Translations under genes and position numbers: made by a program
In this document: positions 33,108-41,059 of the stretch, piece by piece
Layout of the letters: the number at the start of each line of letters is the position of its first letter
Numbering within the stretch: the first letter of the stretch is position 1
The notes under the pieces: model-generated
Told to the model about the DNA's origin: nothing
Database searches by the model: none
The model's input: only the letters and a program-made list of their open reading frames with translations
Source of the DNA: Devosia sp. 66-14
GTDB taxonomy: Bacteria > Pseudomonadota > Alphaproteobacteria > Rhizobiales > Devosiaceae
Assembly (NCBI GenBank): GCA_001899085.1
Contig: MKVB01000006.1
Location: 296,107-360,106, forward strand
Length of the DNA stretch: 64,000 bases
Direction of reading: 5' to 3'

Positions 33108-34166
33108 ATGACCATCCTGGTGACCGGCGGCGCCGGCTTCATCGGCTCGAACTTCGTGCTCGACTGGCTGACGGCCGGCGATGAACCGGTGGTGACGCTC
33201 GACGCGCTTACCTATGCGGGTAATCTGGCCAACCTCGCTTCACTGCAGGGCGACGCCCGCCACCATTTCGTGCGTGGTTCGATCGGCGACGGCGCCTTGA
33301 TCGGCCAGCTGCTGCGCGGTCACGACGTCAGAGCGGTGGTCAATTTCGCCGCCGAGAGCCATGTCGACAGGTCGATCTCCGGCCCGGCCCCGTTCTTTGA
33401 AACCAACGTGATGGGAACGCTGAACCTGCTCGAGGCGGTGAAGGCCTATGTCGCGGCACTGGACGAGGCGAAGCGGCAAAGCTTCCGGTTCCTCCACGTT
33501 TCCACCGACGAGGTTTACGGCACGTTGGAGCGTGACGAAGCGCCTTTCGCCGAGACCAACGCCTACAAGCCGAACAGCCCCTATGCAGCGTCGAAGGCGT
33601 CGTCGGACCATCTGGTGCGGGCCTATCGCGAGACCTACGGGCTGCCGACCATTATCACCAACTGTTCGAACAATTACGGTCCGCTGCAGTTTCCTGAGAA
33701 ACTGATTCCGCTGATCATCCATAACGCATTGAACGGCAAGGCTTTGCCGATCTACGGCGATGGCCTGCAGGTCCGCGACTGGCTGTATGTCGGCGACCAT
33801 TGCTCGGCGCTCCGCCGCGTGCTCGAGGCAGGCGCACCGGGCGAAACCTACAATATCGGCGGCGACAACCAGAAGACCAACATCGAAGTGGTGCGAACGA
33901 TCTGCGCGCTGCTCGACGCCAAACGCCCACGCACCGATGGCGCAAGCTATGCGGCGCAGATTACCCACGTCACCGACCGGCCGGGACATGACCGCCGCTA
34001 TGCGATCGACCCGAGGAAGCTGGCAGGGGAACTCGGCTGGCGGCCGGCTGAGGCGTTCGAGAACGGGCTCGCCATGACGGTCGACTGGTACCTCGCAAAT
34101 GCAGCCTGGGTCGCGGACGTGACCAGTGGCGCCTACCGCGAGTGGGTGGCGAGGCAATACGGATGA
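33108..34166 (+). CDS. rfbB: dTDP-glucose 4,6-dehydratase
   Basis: 352-residue extended short-chain dehydrogenase; dehydrates dTDP-D-glucose to the 4-keto-6-deoxy intermediate of dTDP-L-rhamnose synthesis in the cytoplasm. NAD-binding TGGAGFIGSNFV at residues ~6-17, STDEVYGTL, the YAASKASSDHL catalytic Tyr/Lys, and NNYGPLQFPEKLIPL. GGGGA Shine-Dalgarno. First of the coupled B-D-A-C set, overlapping rfbD by ATGA. Confidence 0.96.
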   Translation: MTILVTGGAGFIGSNFVLDWLTAGDEPVVTLDALTYAGNLANLASLQGDARHHFVRGSIGDGALIGQLLRGHDVRAVVNFAAESHVDRSISGPAPFFETNVMGTLNLLEAVKAYVAALDEAKRQSFRFLHVSTDEVYGTLERDEAPFAETNAYKPNSPYAASKASSDHLVRAYRETYGLPTIITNCSNNYGPLQFPEKLIPLIIHNALNGKALPIYGDGLQVRDWLYVGDHCSALRRVLEAGAPGETYNIGGDNQKTNIEVVRTICALLDAKRPRTDGASYAAQITHVTDRPGHDRRYAIDPRKLAGELGWRPAEAFENGLAMTVDWYLANAAWVADVTSGAYREWVARQYG

Positions 34167-35059
34167 AACTGCTGATCCTTGGCCGTGATGGCCAGGTTGG
34201 CACTGCGCTGACCCAATTGCTGGCGCCACTTGGCGAGATCGTGGCGCTCGGGCGTGACGGGGCCGACCTGGCGCGACCGGAAGGGCTCGGTGCCATCATC
34301 GACCGCGAGCACCCGGACGTAATCGTCAACGCCGGCGCTTACACTGCCGTCGACAAGGCTGAGAGCGAGCCCGAACTGGCACGGCTGGTGAATGCCGCTG
34401 CGCCGGCAGCACTGGCTGCCGCTGCGGCGGCGAGCGGCGCCTGGCTGATCCACTATTCCACCGACTACGTGTTCGATGGCGAGAAGACGGCGCCTTATGT
34501 CGAGGACGATGACACGGCACCGCTCAACGTTTATGGCGCAACCAAGCGAGCCGGCGAGCTGGCCGTTGCCGAGGCCGGCGCCAGGCACCTGATTTTTCGC
34601 ACGAGCTGGGTGCATGCCCCGGGCCGCAGCAACTTCGCCGCCAAGATCCTGAGCCTTGCACAGAGCCGTGACGAACTGAGGGTGATTGACGACCAGATCG
34701 GCGCACCGACCAGCGCCCGGCTGATCGCCGAGATCACGCGTCGGGCCATCGAGCAGATCGAGCGGCAACGTCCGTTGGAGAGCGGCATCTATCATCTTGC
34801 CGCCGCGGGAGAAACCAGCTGGCACGGTTACGCCCGCTATGTCGTCGACGCGGCGCTGCAGCGCGGGGTGCCGTTGCGGACAAGCCTCGAGCGGATCGTG
34901 CCGGTGCCCTCCTCCGCCTTTCCGTCGCCGGCCCGGCGGCCGCACAACTCACGCCTTTCCACCCACAAGCTGCGCCGCGCGCTCGGTATCGACCTGCCCG
35001 ATTGGCCGGACGATGTACAAGGCACGCTCGACGCCCTGCTTCCGGAGCCCACTCGATGA
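34163..35059 (+). CDS. rfbD: dTDP-4-dehydrorhamnose reductase
   Basis: 298 residues, NADPH-dependent final step to dTDP-L-rhamnose. [13 protein letters not shown] is the nucleotide fold, [10 protein letters not shown] and [10 protein letters not shown] the catalytic region, and [13 protein letters not shown] follows. Start chosen from the ATGA overlap with rfbB; ends in an ATGA overlap with rfbA. Confidence 0.95.
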   Translation: MKLLILGRDGQVGTALTQLLAPLGEIVALGRDGADLARPEGLGAIIDREHPDVIVNAGAYTAVDKAESEPELARLVNAAAPAALAAAAAASGAWLIHYSTDYVFDGEKTAPYVEDDDTAPLNVYGATKRAGELAVAEAGARHLIFRTSWVHAPGRSNFAAKILSLAQSRDELRVIDDQIGAPTSARLIAEITRRAIEQIERQRPLESGIYHLAAAGETSWHGYARYVVDAALQRGVPLRTSLERIVPVPSSAFPSPARRPHNSRLSTHKLRRALGIDLPDWPDDVQGTLDALLPEPTR

Positions 35060-35937
35060 CCCGCCGCGGTATCGTTCTTGCCGGCGGCGCCGGCACGCGC
35101 CTCCACCCCGCGACGCTGACCGTCTCCAAGCAGTTGCTGCCGGTCTACGACAAGCCGATGATCTACTATCCGCTCTCGACGCTGATGAGCGGCGGCATCC
35201 GCGAGGTGCTGGTGATCTCGACGCCCGAGGACCTGCCGCGGTTCCGCACCCTGCTCGGCGACGGCCGGCAATGGGGGATGGAACTGAGCTATGTGGTGCA
35301 GCCAAGCCCGGACGGGCTGGCGCAGGCCTTCATCCTCGGCGCCGATTTCGTCAATCGCGAACCATCGGCACTGATCCTCGGCGACAACATCTTCTTCGGC
35401 CACGACCTCGCGAAACTGCTGCAGGGCGCCGACCGGCAGGCCGATGGCGCGACGGTGTTCGCCTATCACGTGAACGATCCGGAACGATACGGCGTGGTCG
35501 AGTTCAACCCAGCCGGTGCGGCCATCTCGATCGAGGAGAAGCCGAAGGTCCCCAAGTCGAACTATGCCGTGACGGGGCTCTATTTCTACGACGAGCGGGT
35601 CGTGGAGCTGGCGCGCGGCCTGAAGCCCTCCCCGCGCGGCGAGCTCGAGATCACCGATCTCAACCGGCTCTATCTCGAGCAGGGTACGCTCAGCGTGCAG
35701 CGCATGGGCCGAGGATTCGCCTGGCTCGATACCGGCACGCATGACTCGCTGCTCGAGGCTGGACAGTTCATCGCCACGCTGGAAAAGCGGCAGGGCTTCA
35801 AGGTCGCCTGCCCCGAGGAGATCGCCTGGCGCAACGGCTGGATCGACGACGAGGCGCTGGCGCGACTCGCAGAACCACTAAAAAAGAGCGGCTACGGCAT
35901 GTATCTGATGGCGCTGCTGCGCGAAGGGCGAGGCTGA
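35056..35937 (+). CDS. rfbA: Glucose-1-phosphate thymidylyltransferase
   Basis: 293 residues, makes dTDP-glucose from dTTP and glucose-1-phosphate. The signature [41 protein letters not shown] and [18 protein letters not shown] are canonical RmlA. Product-feedback inhibition by dTDP-rhamnose is known in the family. Coupled to both neighbours (ATGA and TGATG). Confidence 0.96.
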   Translation: MTRRGIVLAGGAGTRLHPATLTVSKQLLPVYDKPMIYYPLSTLMSGGIREVLVISTPEDLPRFRTLLGDGRQWGMELSYVVQPSPDGLAQAFILGADFVNREPSALILGDNIFFGHDLAKLLQGADRQADGATVFAYHVNDPERYGVVEFNPAGAAISIEEKPKVPKSNYAVTGLYFYDERVVELARGLKPSPRGELEITDLNRLYLEQGTLSVQRMGRGFAWLDTGTHDSLLEAGQFIATLEKRQGFKVACPEEIAWRNGWIDDEALARLAEPLKKSGYGMYLMALLREGRG

Positions 35938-36485
35938 TGAACGTCCAGAAACTGGACATCGACGGATTGATGGTGTTCGAGCCGCGCGTCTTCGCCGACG
36001 AGCGCGGCGTTTTCTTCGAGAGCTTCAACGAGGCGAAATTCCGGGAGGCCACCGGTTTCAGCGGTAGTTTCGTGCAGGACAACCACTCGATCAGCCACAA
36101 GGGCGTGCTGCGCGGGCTGCACTACCAACTGCCGCCGCACGCGCAGGGGAAGCTGGTGCGCGTGGTTGCGGGTGCGGCGTTCGACGTCGCAGTGGATATC
36201 CGCGAGGGTTCGCCAACGTTCGGCAAATGGGCCGGGGTGGAACTGAGCGCGGCCAACCGGAAGCAGTTCTGGATCCCCGCTGGGTTCGCGCACGGTTTCC
36301 TGGCGCTCGAGGATGGGACCGAGTTTTTGTACAAGACCACCGATTTCTGGCACGCGGCGAGCGAAAGAAGCATCCGGTGGGATGATCCGGAGATCGGGGT
36401 GCAATGGCCGCTGGAGGGAGCGCCGGTCGTTTCGGGGAAAGACGCGGAGGCGCCTGGTATCAGTTCGTCCAAGGTGGCGATGTGA
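35937..36485 (+). CDS. rfbC: dTDP-4-dehydrorhamnose 3,5-epimerase
   Basis: 182-residue cupin epimerase of the rhamnose pathway. KGVLRGLHYQLPPHAQGKLVRV contains the catalytic His, with FDVAVDIREGSPTFGKW and WIPAGFAHGFLALED. Completes a full dTDP-L-rhamnose set in the order B-D-A-C. A 93-bp gap follows before the giant fusion gene. Confidence 0.96.
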   Translation: MNVQKLDIDGLMVFEPRVFADERGVFFESFNEAKFREATGFSGSFVQDNHSISHKGVLRGLHYQLPPHAQGKLVRVVAGAAFDVAVDIREGSPTFGKWAGVELSAANRKQFWIPAGFAHGFLALEDGTEFLYKTTDFWHAASERSIRWDDPEIGVQWPLEGAPVVSGKDAEAPGISSSKVAM

Positions 36486-36578
36486 CCCTTGGTTCGCTCG
36501 CACACCGCGACATGATTCCTACTCGCAAAAACAACCGCGGTTCTGTCCACACGAGCTGCCTCGCCTTGGAGGTCGGTC

Positions 36579-39500
36579 GTGACCGCTGATTTCGACAAGC
36601 CCGAGGTGAGATACTCATTTCCCAGGCCAGAGACGAAACTGCCGTTCACCGGCGAGCGCTTCGTTTCGGGACTGACTGGTCCGATCCAGCATGAGCATCA
36701 TCACCGGTATCTGTTCGCGGCGCCACTCTGTGCCGGCAAGGCCGTCCTGGATATCGCATCGGGTGAAGGCTATGGCTGCCGGCTTCTGTCCCAGGTCGCG
36801 AGTTCGGTGATTGGCGTGGATAATGATGCCGACGCCGTGCGATTCGCGAGCGACCAGTACGCCTCCGAGCACCTGCAGTTCCTGGTGGGTGACGCCACAG
36901 CGATACCGGTGGCGTCGGCCAGCGTGGACGTGGTTACAAGCTTCGAAACCATAGAGCACTTCCAGGACCACGAGCGCTTCCTTCAAGAGGTCTCGCGTGT
37001 ACTACGTCCGGGCGGACTGCTCGTCATCTCATCGCCCAATCGCGTCATCTACAGTGAGTTGAGCGGGCACGTGAATGAGTTTCACGTGCGCGAGCTGGAT
37101 CGGGAGGAATTTCGCGCCGAACTGCTGGCCCGGTTTGCAAACGTCGCAGTGTTCGAGCAACGCTCTCTCTACGGTTCCGCCATTGTCGCAGAGCGAGGCG
37201 AACCTGCGCGCGTGAGCAGCCTCAATAGCCCGGATGGCTTGGCCTACGACAGCTACACCGGTCTGCCAAACGTGCCATATTTCGTGGCGGTTGCGTCATC
37301 GGGACCACTGCCGGACATTGCCAACAGCCTGATGTCCGATGGTTCCTATATCGGCAGCCTGCATAACGAAATCGCCGCCCTTACGAACCAGGTGAAGGCA
37401 TCCGACGCCGGGGGCGACGAGCTGCATGCGCAGGCGGCCAAGAAGCAGGCGGAGATCGAGCATATCGGCGATCAATTGCGGCACGCCGAGAGCCAGCTTC
37501 GCGCGCTTCGCACTGCCATCGAGCAATGGCGGCAAGCATCCGAGGCTCCCAAACGAAGCTCCCCGCCGCCGCCTCAGAGCAGATGGGGCATCCTGGGGGC
37601 CAATCCGGTGGCGCGAAGGCTGCGTGCGGTTTTGCATCGCCTGCGCGTCGGTCGGGCGCGCGCTGCGTTCGACGGCACATACTACCTGTCACAGAACCCG
37701 GATGTTGCCGCCGCCGGCATCGATCCCTTCCAGCACTATCTGCTCACTGGCTGGCACGAGGGGCGCGATCCCAGTGCAGTGTTCTCGACCAGGTACTATC
37801 TGGAGCAGCATCCGGACGTGCGAGCGAGCGGCATCAATCCGCTACTGCATTACGTCGTTCGGGGACGCATCGAGGGGCGGCGCGCGCATCCGGAACAGGC
37901 TGAGCCGTGGTCTCATCGCAAGACCTTCAGCCCACCAGTGCCTAAGTTCGTGCCGATAACCACCGCGGAGCCCCTGGCTACGAAGCCGGCACGGGTGATT
38001 GCGCTTTACCTACCGCAGTTTCATGCCATTCCCGAAAACAACCAGTGGTGGGGCGAGGGCTTTACTGAGTGGACCAATGTCCGGGCAGCGAAGCCGCATT
38101 TTGAAGGCCACTACCAGCCGCACGTGCCCATCGACGCAGGCTATTACGACCTCCTGGACCCCACCGTGCAGCAGCGGCAAGTGGAACTGGCCAAACTCTA
38201 CGGCATTGGCGGCTTCTGCTTCTACTTCTATTGGTTCGGCGGCAAGCGGTTGCTCGAAAAGCCGCTCGAGAACTGGCTGAACGACAAATCGTTGGATCTG
38301 CCGTTCTGCGTCTGCTGGGCCAACGAGAACTGGACACGCCGGTGGGACGGACTCGACGCCGAGGTGCTGATCGCACAGCGGCATTCGCCCGAGGACGACA
38401 TCGCCTTTATCGAGGAAGTGGCGCCCTTTCTCCGGGACGAGCGTTATATCCGCGTCGACGGCAAGCCGCTTCTGGTCGTCTATCGTCCCAGCCTGCTGCC
38501 CTCGTCCAAGGAAACCGCTGCACGCTGGCGGCAGTGGTGCCGCGAGAACGGCATTGGCGAAATCCACCTGGCCTACACCCAGTCATTCGAGCATGTAGAT
38601 CCGCGGAACTACGGTTTCGACGCAGCGATAGAATTTCCGCCAAACCGCTCGCGGCCGCCCGACCTTACCAACGCGGTGACACCGCTGGACCGCGACTTCA
38701 GCATGAAAGTCTACGACTGGAGCGTCCTCAACGAACGCAGCGCACGCTACGAGCAGTCCAAGTACACGTTGTATCGCAGCGTTTGCCCCAGTTGGGACAA
38801 CACTGCCCGGCGCAAGAACGCCGGCACGGTCTTTGTCAACAACTCGCCCGAACTCTATCGCGAGTGGCTGTCGCGCGCGATCGCCGACACGGCGTCGCGC
38901 TTCGAAGAGCCCGACCAGCGGCTGGTTTTCGTCAATGCCTGGAACGAATGGGCTGAGGGTGCGCACCTCGAACCGGACGCCAGCTATGGCTACGCTTGGT
39001 TGCAGGCCACGCGCGACGCCCTCGAAGGGCAAGCCGTCCGGCGCACAGATCGGCGCCGCATCGTCATCGTCTCGCACGATGCGCACCCGCACGGTGCCCA
39101 ACTGCTTGCCATGAATATGGCACGCACGTTTGGGGAGATGGGTTTCGACACCGACATGATCGTCCTTGGCGACGGACCGCTGCTGCCGCGGTTCGCCGAG
39201 GTGGCAAAGGTCCATCGGATCGATCTGCGGGCAGAGTCCGGCAGTGCGATCCTCGATAGACTTCGTGCATTGCATGCCGGCGCCGAGGTCGCGATCGCCA
39301 ACACCACAGTGTCCGGACTGCTCGTCCCCCTGCTCAAGCAAGCTGGCTTCAGAGTCGTCTCGCTGATTCATGAACTGCCTGGAGTGCTTCGCGCTTACAA
39401 GCTCACCGAGCACGCCAGAGCCATCTCCGACCACGCCGACAAGATCGTCTTTGCAGCCCAGGTTGTGCGAGACGGCTTCGAGGAAGTGATCGGTCGTAGC

Positions 39501-41039
39501 CTCGAGCAGGCTGAGATCAGGCCCCAAGGTCTTTACAACCGCACGAACTTGGGAAGCGAGACAGCCCGCAGTGAATTGCGAAGCGCGGTCCGAAATAAGC
39601 TGGGACTGCCAGCGGGTTCGCGCCTCGTCTTAGGCGTTGGCTATGGCGACCACCGAAAGGGACTGGATCTCTTCGTAGACATGAGCTTGACCTTGCTAGA
39701 GCGCGATCATGAGGCCGTCGCGGTATGGGTTGGACACCTCGATGGCCGCTTCGGCGACGCGCAGAAGAGACGGGTCCGTGCTGCCGGACTTAGCGACCGG
39801 ATCGTCTTTACCGGACTTGTGGACGAGCCGCAGGAGTTCTTCCAGGCTGCCGACGTCTATGCCCTGACGTCGCGCGAGGACCCCTTCCCTTCTGTGGTAC
39901 TTGAAGCGATGGACGCTGGCCTTCCGGTGGTCGCCTTCGAAGGAGCGGGCGGGTTTGTGGACCTGCTGCGACGAGGCTGCGGTATAGCGGTACCGGCCTT
40001 CGATACGAGTGCCATGGCTTCGGGGATCGAGGATCTTCTCGATCGCCCGGACTACGCAGCGCAGATGGGCCGGAGCGGGCGCGAGATTATCGAACACGAG
40101 TTTCACGTTCGCGACTATGCGTACGACCTCCTGAAGTTTGCCGGGCGCCCGCTGCCGCGGATCTCAGTGGTGGTACCCAACTACAACTACGCACGGTATT
40201 TGCGGGATCGCCTCGCTTCGATCACCGAACAGAGCGTCGTGCCCTACGAGTTAATTGTGCTGGATGACGCTTCGAGCGATGACAGCGTCGAAGTGATCCG
40301 GGACTTCCTCCGCCAGATCCCGATCCCTTCGACGCTGGTGGTCAACGACGACAACTCGGGCTCGGTGTTCAAGCAATGGCAACGTGGCGTCGAACTCGCC
40401 CGCGGAGATTTTGTTTGGATTGCCGAGGCTGATGACCTCGCTGACGCGGACTTTCTCGCCGAATTGCTTCCGAAGTTCGCTGATCCCAGTGTCGTGTTGG
40501 CGTTCTGCCAATCTCGCCAGATGGGCGATAGAGGCGAAATCCTCAGCAACCATTACCTCGACTATGTGGCCGATATCGACAGCAGTCGCTGGACCAAGTC
40601 GTATACCGTGGGTGGCGACGAGGAGATCGCCACGGCTCTGCACGTGAAGAACACCATTCCAAACGTGAGCGCCGTCGTTTTTCGCCGGGAAGTACTGCAG
40701 GCGGTGCTCTCCGAGTACGGCGAAGAGATCAGATCATTTCGCTTCGCCGGCGACTGGGTGGCGTACCTTCGCGTGTTGGAGCGAGGTTCGATCGCCTTCT
40801 CGCCTCTTTCGCTGAACTCACACCGCCGCCATGCGAGCAGCGTCACGGTGGGCAACTTCAATGCCCGGCAGTTGCGGGAAATCATTAAGGTGCAGCGTGA
40901 GGTCGTCCAGCGCCATGCTTTGGGCGAGGCTGCCACGCAACGCGCCGAAGCTTATGCAGACCGGCTCTACCATCAGTTCGGCCTAGCAACTCCCGACATG
41001 CCTCGTTTTCAGGACAACCCTGAATTCAAGGCGCATTGA
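36579..41039 (+). CDS. 1486-residue methyltransferase / WbsX / GT4 / GT2 fusion
   Basis: GTG start with GGAGG 6 nt upstream. Residues ~40-205: class I SAM methyltransferase (VLDIASGEGYGC, then RPGGLLVISSPN). ~260-320: coiled coil. ~364-434: two copies of an FDGTYYLSQNPDVAAAG-type motif often found in polysaccharide glycosyltransferases. ~470-810: WbsX/GH99-like domain (VIALYLPQFHAIPENNQWWG, WANENWTRRWDG, NAWNEWAEGAHLEPD). ~830-1180: GT4 (VGYGDHRKGLDLF, EDPFPSVVLEAMDAGLPVV). ~1190-1400: GT2 (ISVVVPNYNYARYLRDRL, VWIAEADDLAD). Likely assembles and methylates several residues of a rhamnose-containing surface glycan. No frameshift is evident. Confidence 0.9.
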   Translation: MTADFDKPEVRYSFPRPETKLPFTGERFVSGLTGPIQHEHHHRYLFAAPLCAGKAVLDIASGEGYGCRLLSQVASSVIGVDNDADAVRFASDQYASEHLQFLVGDATAIPVASASVDVVTSFETIEHFQDHERFLQEVSRVLRPGGLLVISSPNRVIYSELSGHVNEFHVRELDREEFRAELLARFANVAVFEQRSLYGSAIVAERGEPARVSSLNSPDGLAYDSYTGLPNVPYFVAVASSGPLPDIANSLMSDGSYIGSLHNEIAALTNQVKASDAGGDELHAQAAKKQAEIEHIGDQLRHAESQLRALRTAIEQWRQASEAPKRSSPPPPQSRWGILGANPVARRLRAVLHRLRVGRARAAFDGTYYLSQNPDVAAAGIDPFQHYLLTGWHEGRDPSAVFSTRYYLEQHPDVRASGINPLLHYVVRGRIEGRRAHPEQAEPWSHRKTFSPPVPKFVPITTAEPLATKPARVIALYLPQFHAIPENNQWWGEGFTEWTNVRAAKPHFEGHYQPHVPIDAGYYDLLDPTVQQRQVELAKLYGIGGFCFYFYWFGGKRLLEKPLENWLNDKSLDLPFCVCWANENWTRRWDGLDAEVLIAQRHSPEDDIAFIEEVAPFLRDERYIRVDGKPLLVVYRPSLLPSSKETAARWRQWCRENGIGEIHLAYTQSFEHVDPRNYGFDAAIEFPPNRSRPPDLTNAVTPLDRDFSMKVYDWSVLNERSARYEQSKYTLYRSVCPSWDNTARRKNAGTVFVNNSPELYREWLSRAIADTASRFEEPDQRLVFVNAWNEWAEGAHLEPDASYGYAWLQATRDALEGQAVRRTDRRRIVIVSHDAHPHGAQLLAMNMARTFGEMGFDTDMIVLGDGPLLPRFAEVAKVHRIDLRAESGSAILDRLRALHAGAEVAIANTTVSGLLVPLLKQAGFRVVSLIHELPGVLRAYKLTEHARAISDHADKIVFAAQVVRDGFEEVIGRSLEQAEIRPQGLYNRTNLGSETARSELRSAVRNKLGLPAGSRLVLGVGYGDHRKGLDLFVDMSLTLLERDHEAVAVWVGHLDGRFGDAQKRRVRAAGLSDRIVFTGLVDEPQEFFQAADVYALTSREDPFPSVVLEAMDAGLPVVAFEGAGGFVDLLRRGCGIAVPAFDTSAMASGIEDLLDRPDYAAQMGRSGREIIEHEFHVRDYAYDLLKFAGRPLPRISVVVPNYNYARYLRDRLASITEQSVVPYELIVLDDASSDDSVEVIRDFLRQIPIPSTLVVNDDNSGSVFKQWQRGVELARGDFVWIAEADDLADADFLAELLPKFADPSVVLAFCQSRQMGDRGEILSNHYLDYVADIDSSRWTKSYTVGGDEEIATALHVKNTIPNVSAVVFRREVLQAVLSEYGEEIRSFRFAGDWVAYLRVLERGSIAFSPLSLNSHRRHASSVTVGNFNARQLREIIKVQREVVQRHALGEAATQRAEAYADRLYHQFGLATPDMPRFQDNPEFKAH

Positions 41040-41059
41040 GCTGAGCCAGTAGTCGCAAG

